Below are positions 15,514-22,885 of a stretch of DNA of 64,000 nucleotides, in pieces. The stretch's first letter is position 1. Every line of letters starts with the position of its first letter. Below the pieces are notes generated by a model. It was not told the origin of the DNA, did no database searches, and saw nothing but the letters and a program-made list of their open reading frames with translations. This DNA is from Streptomyces sp. Ag109_O5-10 (GTDB taxonomy: Bacteria; Actinomycetota; Actinomycetes; Streptomycetales; Streptomycetaceae), in assembly GCF_900105755.1 (NCBI RefSeq), contig NZ_FNTQ01000001.1, forward strand, positions 3,844,001 to 3,908,000, in the 5' to 3' direction. Position numbers and translations under genes: made by a program.

Positions 15514-15705
15514 GTGATCGTGACCCTGTCCGCCGTCGCACTCTTCGGAGTGCTCGCCCTCGTCCTGCTGCGCGGCCGCTACCTCGGACCGTTCAGCGCC
15601 CTCGTGCTCTTCCTGTTCGGGTTCTTCACCGCCGGCACCGGCGCCGCCGGACCCGTCCGCGCCATGTGCCTCGCGCTCGCCGACGCCGCCCGCCACCTCA
15701 CCTGA
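15514..15705 (+). CDS. Small membrane protein, 63 residues
   Basis: GTG 15514 is preferred because GGGAGG lies at 15502-15507; the ATG at 15481 has no good site. The protein has two hydrophobic segments (VIVTLSAVALFGVLALVLL and FSALVLFLFGFFTAG) and a short polar tail. Small proteins of this kind accompany traB in AICEs and are grouped with the spread genes. The function is inferred from position only. Confidence 0.6.
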   Translation: MIVTLSAVALFGVLALVLLRGRYLGPFSALVLFLFGFFTAGTGAAGPVRAMCLALADAARHLT

Positions 15706-15726
15706 CCCCCGCCAGGAGCCACCGCC

Positions 15727-16230
15727 ATGCCCGAGTACGAGAACAGTGCGGCCTGGCAGCCGCGGATGACCGACGCCGAAGCCACCGCCGAAGCCCGCCG
15801 CATCATCGCCGACGCCTACCGGCCCACCCACCAGATGCCGACCGCCTACCGCGACACCAGCCCCCTGCCCGCCTACGGCACCACCCCGCCCGTCCCGCAG
15901 CCCGACCGGCGCATTGTCCCGGCATGGGCCGCGGGCACCGCCGTGGCCGGTATCGGCGTCGGCGCCACCTGCGTCGGACTCGGGTGCGGGATCTGGCTCG
16001 CCTGCCAGGGCTTCGCCGCCGTCACGCTCACCTCGGTCCTGTTCGTCACCCTCCCGATCGCTGGCGTGGCCGCGGTCGTCGCCGCCGTCGGATCGGCCCT
16101 GCGCTCCCTCCGAGGAGTCCGCACGGAGACCCACCACCACTACGCCGGGCCGGTCCGGCAGGAGACCAACACGATCACCACGCCCGCGTACGGGTTGATT
16201 GCCCGCAACCGCAACGAACTCCGCACCTGA
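15727..16230 (+). CDS. Small membrane protein, 167 residues, Spd-like position
   Basis: ATG 15727 follows CAGGAG (15714-15719). The N-terminal ~60 residues are soluble and Pro/Tyr-rich. Two hydrophobic segments lie at about 66-88 (AGTAVAGIGVGATCVGLGCG) and 92-122 (GFAAVTLTSVLFVTLPIAGV). A His-containing tail (THHHYAGP) is cytoplasmic or exposed. The position next to traB suggests a spread or membrane-complex role. No family is recognised. The next gene begins 14 bases downstream. Confidence 0.65.
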   Translation: MPEYENSAAWQPRMTDAEATAEARRIIADAYRPTHQMPTAYRDTSPLPAYGTTPPVPQPDRRIVPAWAAGTAVAGIGVGATCVGLGCGIWLACQGFAAVTLTSVLFVTLPIAGVAAVVAAVGSALRSLRGVRTETHHHYAGPVRQETNTITTPAYGLIARNRNELRT

Positions 16231-16244
16231 CCCCAGGAGCCGCC

Positions 16245-17039
16245 TTGCGCTTCTACCTGACCACCCACAAACGCCACTGGGTCCGGCTGACCCGGGTGCC
16301 GCTGTTCCTGAAGTCCGAGCACTTCGTGAAGGCGGCCAAACTGACTCCCGCGCTTGGTCCGTATGCCGTGGACTCCGGCGGGTTCTCGGAGCTCCAGCGC
16401 CACGGCGAGTGGACCCGCACCCCCCGCCAGTACGTGGACGACCTGCGCCGCATCTGGGAATGCGTCGGCCCCTACGACTGGGCAGCCCCGCAGGACTGGA
16501 TGTGCGAAGACCTCATCGTCCACGGTGGCACGGCCGGACCGAACGTGTTCGCCGGTACCCATCTCAGCGTGGAAGAGCACCAGCGCCGCACGGTGGCCAA
16601 CTTCCTCGAACTGCGCTCACGCGCCCCGGACCTGCGCATCGCGCCCGTCCTTCAAGGCGACAACGTGCCCGCCTACGAACGGTGCGCGGAGCTGTACGAG
16701 AAGGCCGGCGTGGACCTGCGGGCCGAACCGGTCGTCGGACTGGGCTCGGTATGCCGGCTCCAGTCCACGCAGAAGGGCGCCGCGATCGTCACCGCGATGG
16801 CCGCGCACGGCTTCAAACTGCACGGCTTCGGCTTCAAGACCCTGGGACTGGAGAAGGTGGGCCACCTGCTCGCCTCCGCGGACTCCGCGGCCTGGAGCTA
16901 TCACGCCCGCAAGAGACCCCCGATCGCTGGCCACACGCACAAGAACTGCGCCAACTGCCTGGAATACGCCCTGAGCTGGCGAACCCGCGTCCTGGCAGCC
17001 ATACCCGCCTGGCAACAGCCCCTGCTCAACGCTGCCTAA
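16245..17039 (+). CDS. Queuine tRNA-ribosyltransferase-like protein (DpdA-type, DUF7221)
   Basis: A 264-residue protein starting at TTG 16245 behind AGGAG (16235-16239). It keeps TGT/DpdA-type landmarks: VDSGGFSEL (about residues 43-51, base-recognition Asp), APQDWM, a QGD motif in IAPVLQGDN, the VVGLGSVCRL strand, ADSAAWSYHAR with a candidate catalytic Asp, and a C-terminal CANC. TGT enzymes exchange guanine for a deazapurine in tRNA; DpdA does so in DNA. No deazapurine synthesis genes (queC, D, E, folE) and no dpdB/C are in the window, so the substrate is open. The enzyme may modify element DNA or a tRNA using host precursors. Related proteins occur in Streptomyces AICEs. Confidence 0.8.
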   Translation: MRFYLTTHKRHWVRLTRVPLFLKSEHFVKAAKLTPALGPYAVDSGGFSELQRHGEWTRTPRQYVDDLRRIWECVGPYDWAAPQDWMCEDLIVHGGTAGPNVFAGTHLSVEEHQRRTVANFLELRSRAPDLRIAPVLQGDNVPAYERCAELYEKAGVDLRAEPVVGLGSVCRLQSTQKGAAIVTAMAAHGFKLHGFGFKTLGLEKVGHLLASADSAAWSYHARKRPPIAGHTHKNCANCLEYALSWRTRVLAAIPAWQQPLLNAA

Positions 17040-17062
17040 CTCACATCCAAGGAGACATCAGC

Positions 17063-17518
17063 ATGTCGTTCGGAGAGACCCCGATCACCCTCGTCGGCAA
17101 CCTGACCGACGACCCCGAGCTGAAGTTCACCGAAGGCGGCGCCGCGCTCGCCAAGTTCACCATCGCCGTCACCCCGCGCAGCTTCGACCGCACGTCGAAC
17201 CAGTGGAAGGACGGCACCACCGCCTTCTACCGCTGCGCCGCCTGGCGCACCCTCGCCGAACACGTCGCCGAATCCCTGACCAAGGGCTCACGCGTCGTCG
17301 CCACCGGCCGAATGCGCCAACACGACTGGACCACCGACCAGAACGAGAAGCGCTCCATGCTCGCCGTCGAAATCGACGACATCGGCGCGTCCGTCCGCTT
17401 CACCACCGTCACGGTCAACGCCAAGCGCGCTACCCAGAACGGCCCGGCCGGCGACAACCCGTGGGACAAGACCAGCGCCGCAGCCGGAGCCCAGTTCAGC
17501 GAAGAGCCCCCGTTCTAA
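17063..17518 (+). CDS. ssb: Single-stranded DNA-binding protein
   Basis: A 151-residue SSB starting at ATG 17063 after AAGGAG. The OB-fold core spans about residues 5-110 (ITLVGNLTDDPELKFTEGGA ... FYRCAAWRTLAEHVAESLTKG ... GRMRQHDW), and the C-terminus ends in the acidic-aromatic tail SEEPPF that recruits replication partners. It is shorter than the chromosomal SSB because the Gly-rich linker is reduced. It sits in the replication block upstream of the Prim-Pol gene, fitting a role in rolling-circle-like or replicative stages of the element. Confidence 0.93.
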   Translation: MSFGETPITLVGNLTDDPELKFTEGGAALAKFTIAVTPRSFDRTSNQWKDGTTAFYRCAAWRTLAEHVAESLTKGSRVVATGRMRQHDWTTDQNEKRSMLAVEIDDIGASVRFTTVTVNAKRATQNGPAGDNPWDKTSAAAGAQFSEEPPF

Positions 17519-17607
17519 CCACGCCCGGGGCGGTCGCCCGATCTCGCCAAAGACACGCGACCGCCCCGGCCAACCAGTCCACAACAGACCTGTTGGAGGA
17601 ATCCAGC

Positions 17608-18576
17608 ATGACCCACCTCACCGTCGTCCCGAAAGCGGACGACCGCAGCACAGACCAGCCGGTGACCGTGGCCCTGGAAAGCCTGCACCTGCTCGCCGCC
17701 GCCCTGCTGTCCGCTGAGCGCGGCTGGCCCGTCATCCCGCTGCACCCTGGAGCCAAACGCCCCTCCGGGCACCCCGAACGGGACTGCCCCCGAGCAGGCC
17801 GGTGCGCGGGCGGGCACCGCACCCCGGAACAGCGCGCCACCACCGACCCCGACCTGATCCACACGGCATGGGCCAGCCGCCCGTACAACGTGGGGATCGC
17901 GACCGGCCCGGCCGGTCTGCTCGTGGTCGACCTGGACGTGCCGAAGACAAAAGAGCAGGAAGGAGCGCCTGACGGCGCCACTACCTTCAACGCGCTCTGC
18001 GAGCGCGCCGGCCAGCCCTTCCCGCTCACCTACCGGGTGCGGACCCCCAGCGGGGGCCAGCACCTGTACTTCACCACCCCACCCGGCGTCCGGCTGAAGT
18101 GCACGGTGAAGAAGCTCGGTCCGCACATCGACACCCGGGCCTGGGGCGGCTACGTCGTCGCCGCGGGCAGCACCACCCCCCAAGGCACCTATGACGTCGC
18201 GGAAGCCGCCGTCGTGGCGCCCCTGCCCGGATGGCTGGCCGCCCTGCTCACCGAACCCGTGAAACCGGCGCAGGCGCCCGCCCTGGCGCCGGTCAGGGAC
18301 GGCACCAAGGCCGCCCGGACCGCGCTGGAACGCGAATGCGCGGTCGTGGCCGCCGCCAGCGAGGGCGGGCCCGTCGGCCGCAACAACACGCTGTACCGCA
18401 GCGCCTGCAAGGTGGCCCGGTTCGTGGCCTGGGGACACATCTCCCGGCACACGGTCGAAGAGGCAATCCAGGCGGCGGGGGAATCGACGGGCCTGTCGGC
18501 TGCCGAGTGCCGCACGACGATCCGCAGCGCCATGGAGTGGATCACCGCCCACGCCACACCGCGGGAAGCCGTATGA
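17608..18576 (+). CDS. Bifunctional DNA primase/polymerase (Prim-Pol)
   Basis: A 322-residue protein starting at ATG 17608 after TTGGAGGA. Prim-Pol landmarks are GWPVIPLHPGAKRP (about residues 39-52), the metal-binding VVDLDVPK (about 107-114) and the SGGQHLYF motif (about 147-154). A C-terminal helical region (NNTLYRSACKVARFVAWG ... AAECRTTIRSAMEW) follows. This is the replication initiator or primase of RepPP-type AICEs. Its stop overlaps the start of a small ORF. It works with the SSB just upstream and the DUF3631 AAA-like gene downstream. Confidence 0.9.
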   Translation: MTHLTVVPKADDRSTDQPVTVALESLHLLAAALLSAERGWPVIPLHPGAKRPSGHPERDCPRAGRCAGGHRTPEQRATTDPDLIHTAWASRPYNVGIATGPAGLLVVDLDVPKTKEQEGAPDGATTFNALCERAGQPFPLTYRVRTPSGGQHLYFTTPPGVRLKCTVKKLGPHIDTRAWGGYVVAAGSTTPQGTYDVAEAAVVAPLPGWLAALLTEPVKPAQAPALAPVRDGTKAARTALERECAVVAAASEGGPVGRNNTLYRSACKVARFVAWGHISRHTVEEAIQAAGESTGLSAAECRTTIRSAMEWITAHATPREAV

Positions 18577-18770
18577 ACGCCGCCCGCTCCCCCCACCTGG
18601 ATTGCCTCCCTCCCAACCCCTACGGCCCGCGCTGCGCGCTGCTCGCTCGCAGCGTGAGGACCGTGGGCGGCCGACAGAAGGTCGCCCGAAGGGCGTCCTT
18701 TCAGCTCTTCCCCCCGACTCACCGCACCGTGCGCCTGCTGCCCCACTTCGAAGGGAGGACCGCCGCATGA
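18573..18770 (+). CDS. 65-residue small protein between Prim-Pol and DUF3631 genes
   Basis: Both ends overlap neighbours: ATG 18573 sits on the Prim-Pol stop and TGA 18768-18770 overlaps the next ATG at 18767. The product (MNAARSPHLDCLPPNPYGPR...) is basic and Arg-rich with no motif. It may be a genuine coupled gene or only a translational bridge that brings ribosomes to the next start. Support comes from the double ATGA overlap alone. Confidence 0.4.
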   Translation: MNAARSPHLDCLPPNPYGPRCALLARSVRTVGGRQKVARRASFQLFPPTHRTVRLLPHFEGRTAA

Positions 18771-20032
18771 CCAGCACCACCCCACCCGAGCCGTCCATCG
18801 ACGGCGCCGCCCTGCTTGACGAGGTCGAAGCCTTCCACCGCCGCTTCAACGTTTTCCCCACCGAGCACGCCTACGTCGCCGTCGCGTTGTGGGACGCGCA
18901 CGCGCACCTGATGGACGCGCTTGACAGCACCGCCCGCATCGCCTTCCTCAGCCCCGAACCGGGCTCGGGGAAGTCACGGGCACTGGAGATCATCGAGACC
19001 CTCACCCCGCGCTCCGCGACCACCGTCAACGCCTCCGCCAACGCCTTGTTCCGGCTCGTCTCGGCTGACGAGGGCACCCCAACGCTGCTGTTCGACGAGA
19101 TCGACACCGTCTTCGGCCCGAAAGCAGGCGGGAACGAGGAAGTCCGCGGGTTCCTCAACTCCGGCTACCGGCGCGGCGCCAAGTCCCTGCGCTGCATCGG
19201 GGACGGATCCGACCAGAAAGCCGCGTTCCTCCCGTCGTTCTGCGCGGTCGCGATGGCCGGACTCGGCTCGCTTCCGGACACGATCCTGACCCGCTCCGTC
19301 ATCATCCGCATGCGCAAGAAGGCGCCCAACGAGAAGTGCGAGCCCTACCGGCGCCGCGTCCACGAGAAGCAGGGCCACGCCCTGCGCGACCGGCTCGCCG
19401 ACTGGGCAGCCCCCCTGCACGACCAGATCGCGAACGCCTGGCCCGACATGCCCGAAGGAGTCACCGACCGGCCGGCCGACGTGTGGGAACCCCTGCTCGC
19501 GGTGGCCGACGCGGCCGGCGGGCACTGGCCCGAACGCGCCCGCGCCGCCTGCGTCGCCCTCATCAAGGCCGCACGGGAAGGCGACGAGGCCTCCCTCGGG
19601 GTGCGGCTGCTGACCGACCTGCGCGACCGCGTGTTCTGCGGAGTCGACAAGCTGCCCACCGCCGCCATCCTCGAAGTCCTCCTCAGCATCGACGACGCGC
19701 CGTGGGCCGACATGAGCGAGGACGGGCAGCAGATCAAGCCGCTCACCGCCCGCGCCATGGCCAAGCTCCTGAGCCAATACGTCCGCCCCGACAACACCCC
19801 GATCAAGCCCAAGGGAATCCGCGTCGGCAGCACCACCCCGAAGGGCTACTACGCGGAGGACCTCAGCGACGCGTGGGCCCGCTACTGCCCCCCTCCCCCC
19901 GGAGAATCCGCAACATCCGCAACAGCCGCAACACCGCAGGTCAACGAGGGTGAATCTGTGGCGGATACCCCTTCCGAGACCCGCCACATGTTCGCGGAAT
20001 CCGACACACGCACCCTTCGCAGCGTCGGCTGA
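18767..20032 (+). CDS. DUF3631 protein, AAA-like helicase partner of Prim-Pol
   Basis: A 421-residue protein starting at ATG 18767 after GGGAGG. Walker A is SPEPGSGKSR (about residues 64-73) and Walker B is LLFDEIDTVFG (about 107-117). A sensor-like DTILTRSVIIRM follows near 168-179. The C-terminal third (DLRDRVFCGVDKLPTAAILE ... GYYAEDLSDAWARYC) is the DUF3631 module. Such proteins accompany Prim-Pol replication genes and probably load or act as the replicative helicase. The final ~55 residues are disordered, and their DNA carries ATCCGCAACA iterons, so the end of the gene doubles as a repeat region. Confidence 0.85.
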   Translation: MTSTTPPEPSIDGAALLDEVEAFHRRFNVFPTEHAYVAVALWDAHAHLMDALDSTARIAFLSPEPGSGKSRALEIIETLTPRSATTVNASANALFRLVSADEGTPTLLFDEIDTVFGPKAGGNEEVRGFLNSGYRRGAKSLRCIGDGSDQKAAFLPSFCAVAMAGLGSLPDTILTRSVIIRMRKKAPNEKCEPYRRRVHEKQGHALRDRLADWAAPLHDQIANAWPDMPEGVTDRPADVWEPLLAVADAAGGHWPERARAACVALIKAAREGDEASLGVRLLTDLRDRVFCGVDKLPTAAILEVLLSIDDAPWADMSEDGQQIKPLTARAMAKLLSQYVRPDNTPIKPKGIRVGSTTPKGYYAEDLSDAWARYCPPPPGESATSATAATPQVNEGESVADTPSETRHMFAESDTRTLRSVG

Positions 20033-20158
20033 CCAGCTACACCCCACGGTGCCGCCGCGTGCCCCGCGCGGCGGCACCTATCCGCAACAGAAACGGCATC
20101 CGCCACAGATTCAAGCCGCTGACCAGCAATGTTGCGGCGTGGCGGATGTTGCGGATTC
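19904..20158. repeat. Nested inverted repeats with ATCCGCAACA iterons; candidate origin or Xis site
   Basis: The outer pair is GAATCCGCAACATCCGC (19904-19920) with its exact 17-bp complement at 20142-20158. The inner pair is GAATCTGTGGCGGAT (19952-19966) with its exact 15-bp complement at 20098-20112. ATCCGCAACA occurs directly at 19906, 19915 and 20080 and inverted at 20147-20156, with one-off variants at 19925 and 20130. The centre holds the 20048-20078 hairpin. Such symmetry flanking a replication gene fits an origin, or excisionase/regulator binding upstream of xis. Confidence 0.75.
20048..20078. terminator. Hairpin after the DUF3631 gene
   Basis: GGTGCCGCCGCG (20048-20059) and its exact complement (20067-20078) form a 12-bp stem with a 7-nt loop, 16 bases after the stop. 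No T run follows. It lies at the centre of the nested inverted repeats, so it could also be an extruded origin hairpin. Confidence 0.65.
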
Positions 20159-20188
20159 CCCAGAAGGCCAAGACGAGGAGTCGCAACG

Positions 20189-20377
20189 ATGGCTCGCCCC
20201 AAGATGCTCAAGCTCCCCGAAGTCCTCGAAGAGATCGAGATGAGCCGCGCCGCCTTCTACCGCATGCGTGCCCGCGGCAAGGCGCCCAAGCTCATCAAGC
20301 TCCCCAATGGTCAACTCCGTTGTCGGCGCTCCGACCTGGACGCGTGGTGGGCGTCCATGGAAGACACCGCCGCCTAA
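20189..20377 (+). CDS. xis: Excisionase (Xis), small winged-helix DNA-binding protein
   Basis: A 62-residue protein starting at ATG 20189 after GACGAGGAG. It has the excisionase/MerR-like pattern: a helix-turn-helix (LPEVLEEIEMSRAAFYRMRA) then a beta wing (GKAPKLIKLPNGQLRCRRSD) and closing helix (LDAWWASMED). It is placed directly before the integrase gene, where it would bend attachment-site DNA for excision. A hairpin separates it from int, so the two may be unequal in expression. The binding targets may include the repeats just upstream. Confidence 0.88.
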   Translation: MARPKMLKLPEVLEEIEMSRAAFYRMRARGKAPKLIKLPNGQLRCRRSDLDAWWASMEDTAA

Positions 20378-20401
20378 CTCCTCCCGGTACCCACGAGACA
20401 C

Positions 20402-20427
20402 GAGGGGCCCGCTTTAGCGGGCCCCTC
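20402..20427. terminator. Hairpin between xis and int
   Basis: GAGGGGCCCGC (20402-20412) pairs exactly with GCGGGCCCCTC (20417-20427) around TTTA. It ends 10 bases before the integrase start and sits where a ribosome binding site is expected. It may terminate xis transcripts or lower int translation. Confidence 0.75.
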
Positions 20428-20437
20428 TGGAGTTCGC

Positions 20438-21817
20438 ATGTCACTGACCTACGACGTTCGCCTCTACGCCATCGAGGTCCGCAAGGACCGCCCGAAGCCA
20501 TATCGCCTCCGTTGGCTGGTCGGGGAGCGCAAGCACTCCAAGAGCTACACGCTCAAAGCGCAGGCTGAGGGCCGCCGTTCGGAACTGATGTCCGCTGTGC
20601 GGCGCGGCGACCAGTTCGACGAGGAGACGGGGCTTCCTGTCTCCGAGCTGCGCGCGAGACTGGGCTCCGTCACCTGGTACGAGCACACCCGTACGTACGT
20701 CGGCCGCAAGTGGGCCTTGGCGCCGGCCAAGTCGCGCAAGAACTACGCCGACGCGCTCGCCACCATCACCCCCGCGCTCGTGAAGACGAAGGCCGGCATG
20801 CCCGATCCGGCGCTTCTGCGACGCGCTCTCTACGGGTGGGCGTACAACCGGAACCGCTGGAACGAGACTGCACCGGACGACGTGGCCCGCGCCCTGGAGT
20901 GGATCGCCAAGCACTCCATGCCGGTTTCTGCGCTGGAAGACCCGGCCACCGTCCGACTGGCCTTGGACGCTCTCGCCCTGAGACTGGACGGGAAGGAGGC
21001 TTCGCCGCGTACCGCGAAGCGAAAGCGGGCGTGCCTGAGCGACGTTCTCGGACTGGCTGTCGAAGAGCAGTACTTCAGCATGCCGGTCAACCCGCTCTCG
21101 GCCGTGAAGTGGACGGCTCCGAAGTCAGTTGAGGCGGTGGACCCCGAGAGCGTCGCCAACCCTCGCCAGGTTCGCGCGCTACTGGCGGGAGTCCGCGAGC
21201 AGGGGGCGCGCGGGCGGCACCTGGAAGCGTTCTTCGGGTGCCTGTACTACGCGGCCATGCGTCCGGCTGAGGCTGCCGGACTGCGCGCGGATCAGTGCCA
21301 CCTCCCGGAGACGGGATGGGGGATGCTCACCCTCCGGCAGGGCATCGTCCGGGCAGGGCGGAGCTGGACGAACGACGGGGCGGCACACGAGACCCGCCAC
21401 CTGAAAGCGCGCGCCAAGAAGGACTCCCGTCCGGTGCCGATCCCGCCGCACTTCGTCCGCATGCTGCGGGAGCACATCGCCGCACACGGTACGGCGCCGG
21501 ACGGCCGGCTGTTCAGGACAAGCCGCAACGGCCTACTTCAGGAGACCGGCTATGGGGAGGTGTGGGCAAAGGCTCGACAAAATGTCCTGAGCGAGGCGGA
21601 GACGTCCTCACTGCTCGCCCGCCGCCCCTACGACCTGCGGCACGCCGGTGTGTCGTTCTGGCTCAGTTCCGGCGTGGACGCCATGGAGTGCGCCCGGCGG
21701 GCAGGGCACAGCATCGCAGTCCTGCACAAGGTGTACGCCAAGGTGCTGGACCAGACCCGGGAGCGTGCCAACAGTCGGATCGATGCGGCACTTCGGGAGT
21801 GGAATGGGCCCGAGTGA
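20438..21817 (+). CDS. int: Site-specific tyrosine recombinase (integrase)
   Basis: A 459-residue integrase. An N-terminal arm-binding region (YRLRWLVGERKHSKSYTLKA) and a SAM-like core-binding domain precede the catalytic domain. The first catalytic Arg is in AAMRPAEAAGLR (about residue 272), the box II Arg-His in PYDLRHAGVS (about 398-404, with Tyr where many enzymes have His), the third in AGHSIAVLHK, and the nucleophile is Tyr in KVYAKVL (about 432). It recombines the element with the tRNA-Tyr gene, whose 3' end lies 174 bp beyond the stop. The lack of a clear ribosome binding site and the hairpin upstream suggest limited translation. Confidence 0.95.
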   Translation: MSLTYDVRLYAIEVRKDRPKPYRLRWLVGERKHSKSYTLKAQAEGRRSELMSAVRRGDQFDEETGLPVSELRARLGSVTWYEHTRTYVGRKWALAPAKSRKNYADALATITPALVKTKAGMPDPALLRRALYGWAYNRNRWNETAPDDVARALEWIAKHSMPVSALEDPATVRLALDALALRLDGKEASPRTAKRKRACLSDVLGLAVEEQYFSMPVNPLSAVKWTAPKSVEAVDPESVANPRQVRALLAGVREQGARGRHLEAFFGCLYYAAMRPAEAAGLRADQCHLPETGWGMLTLRQGIVRAGRSWTNDGAAHETRHLKARAKKDSRPVPIPPHFVRMLREHIAAHGTAPDGRLFRTSRNGLLQETGYGEVWAKARQNVLSEAETSSLLARRPYDLRHAGVSFWLSSGVDAMECARRAGHSIAVLHKVYAKVLDQTRERANSRIDAALREWNGPE

Positions 21818-21939
21818 TCATGCTCACCCCCGGGGGACACCTGGGGGACACGCACTGACCGACAGTGAGATTTGGGCGGTACGGGGTGAGACACGTCCAC
21901 GTCCCGTCCACGCCGAATCGAACGGGGCCGATCAACGAG

Positions 21940-21982
21940 AAACCCCCTCTGACCAGGCTAAGAACCTGGTCAGAGGGGGTTT
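21940..21982. terminator. Bidirectional terminator of int and tRNA-Tyr
   Basis: AAACCCCCTCTGACCAGG (21940-21957) and its exact complement (21965-21982) form an 18-bp stem with a 7-nt loop. It ends 9 bases from the tRNA 3' end and would stop the minus-strand tRNA transcript and the plus-strand integrase transcript. Confidence 0.88.
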
Positions 21983-21991
21983 TCCCCAGTG

Positions 21992-22040
21992 TGGCGGCGC
22001 CAGGATTCGAACCTGGGAAGGCTGAGCCGGCAGATTTACA
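21992..22040. other. Probable attachment site (attR) in the tRNA-Tyr 3' half
   Basis: The tRNA gene is complete here although the integrase lies against its 3' end, so the element must carry the 3' portion that restores it. The crossover probably lies in the anticodon-to-3' segment, as for SLP1. The exact core cannot be set without the left junction, which is not in the window. Confidence 0.55.
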
Positions 22041-22073
22041 GTCTGCTCCCTTTGGCCGCTCGGGCACACCGCC
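21992..22073 (-). tRNA. tRNA-Tyr (anticodon GTA)
   Basis: Read on the minus strand, GGCGGTG (22073-22067) pairs with CGCCGCC (ending 21993) with one G-T pair, followed by discriminator A at 21992. The anticodon loop CTGTAAA gives GTA (complement of 22037-22039). A long variable arm (class II) and a perfect T arm CCAGG-TTCGAAT-CCTGG are present. No CCA is encoded. The length of 82 nt fits bacterial tRNA-Tyr. Confidence 0.97.
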
Positions 22074-22299
22074 GGGGTTTTGCCGCCAGACCGAACCGCC
22101 TTTCGGCGGTGCTCCCTGGCAACGACGTAAACAATACCCGATCCGCAGGGGTGCTCCGCCACCCGATTGATCGCCGCCCACGGGACGCGGGGTGGCTAGG
22201 CTGGTGCGGATGCGGCCCGGTCCCCACCCCGGGCTCGGCGGCTGCCGTTGCGCGCCGCGACGCATCCCGTCACACCCCCGATACAAGGAGCCACAGGAC

Positions 22300-22788
22300 A
22301 TGGCCGACTCCAGTTTCGACATCGTCTCGAAGGTCGAGCGGCAGGAGGTCGACAACGCCCTCAACCAGGCCGCCAAGGAGGTCTCGCAGCGTTACGACTT
22401 CAAGGGCGTGGACGCCTCGATCGCCTGGTCCGGCGAGAAGATCCTGATGCAGGCGAACTCCGAGGAACGGGTCAAGGCGATCCTCGACGTCTTCCAGTCG
22501 AAGCTGATCAAGCGTGGCATCTCGCTCAAGGCGCTGGACGCGGGTGAGCCGCAGCTCTCCGGCAAGGAGTACAAGATCTTCGCGTCGATCGAGGAGGGCA
22601 TCTCCCAGGAGAACGCGAAGAAGGTCGCGAAGATCATCCGCGACGAGGGGCCCAAGGGCGTGAAGGCCCAGGTGCAGGGCGACGAACTGCGGGTCAGCTC
22701 CAAGAGCCGCGACGACCTCCAGGCCGTGATCGCGCTCCTGAAGGGCCAGGACTTCGACTTCGCGCTCCAGTTCGTGAACTACCGGTAG
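22300..22788 (+). CDS. YajQ family cyclic di-GMP-binding protein
   Basis: A 162-residue protein starting at ATG 22300 after AAGGAG. It is typical in length and sequence for the UPF0234/YajQ family, with two ferredoxin-like halves ([20 protein letters not shown] and [20 protein letters not shown]) and the conserved end [13 protein letters not shown]. Family members bind nucleic acid, and one in Xanthomonas binds cyclic di-GMP with a transcription factor. Its role in Streptomyces is not established. It is the first chromosomal gene beside the tRNA-Tyr site. Confidence 0.93.
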   Translation: MADSSFDIVSKVERQEVDNALNQAAKEVSQRYDFKGVDASIAWSGEKILMQANSEERVKAILDVFQSKLIKRGISLKALDAGEPQLSGKEYKIFASIEEGISQENAKKVAKIIRDEGPKGVKAQVQGDELRVSSKSRDDLQAVIALLKGQDFDFALQFVNYR

Positions 22789-22800
22789 GCGGCGCCTTCG

Positions 22801-22848
22801 AAGTACGAGGAGGGCGGGCACCACGTGGTGCCCGCCCTCCTCGTACTT
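22801..22848. terminator. 48-bp perfect palindrome, bidirectional terminator
   Basis: AAGTACGAGGAGGGCGGGCA at 22801-22820 continues to a centre at 22824/22825, and the right half is the exact complement to 22848, with no loop. It lies between convergent yajQ and glsB-type genes and should end transcription from both sides. Confidence 0.9.
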
Positions 22849-22885
22849 GCTCGCTCACTAGTGCGACGGGACCGGCCGGGGATGG

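Larger units (their letters stand above)
1..22040. mobile_element. SLP1-like integrative conjugative element (AICE) in tRNA-Tyr; left end outside window
   Basis: The right boundary is the 3' half of a tRNA-Tyr gene read on the minus strand, with the integrase gene ending 174 bp away and pointing at it. Inward lie xis, a DUF3631 AAA-like gene, Prim-Pol, ssb, small membrane genes, a direct-repeat clt candidate, traB, two spread-type membrane genes and a GntR regulator. These are the standard integration, replication and transfer modules of an AICE, with a Prim-Pol replication module instead of RepSA. SLP1 of S. coelicolor is known to use a tRNA-Tyr gene. I scanned 1-8000 by eye for a copy of the tRNA 3' end and found none, so position 1 is the window edge and not the element end. 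Confidence 0.88.
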
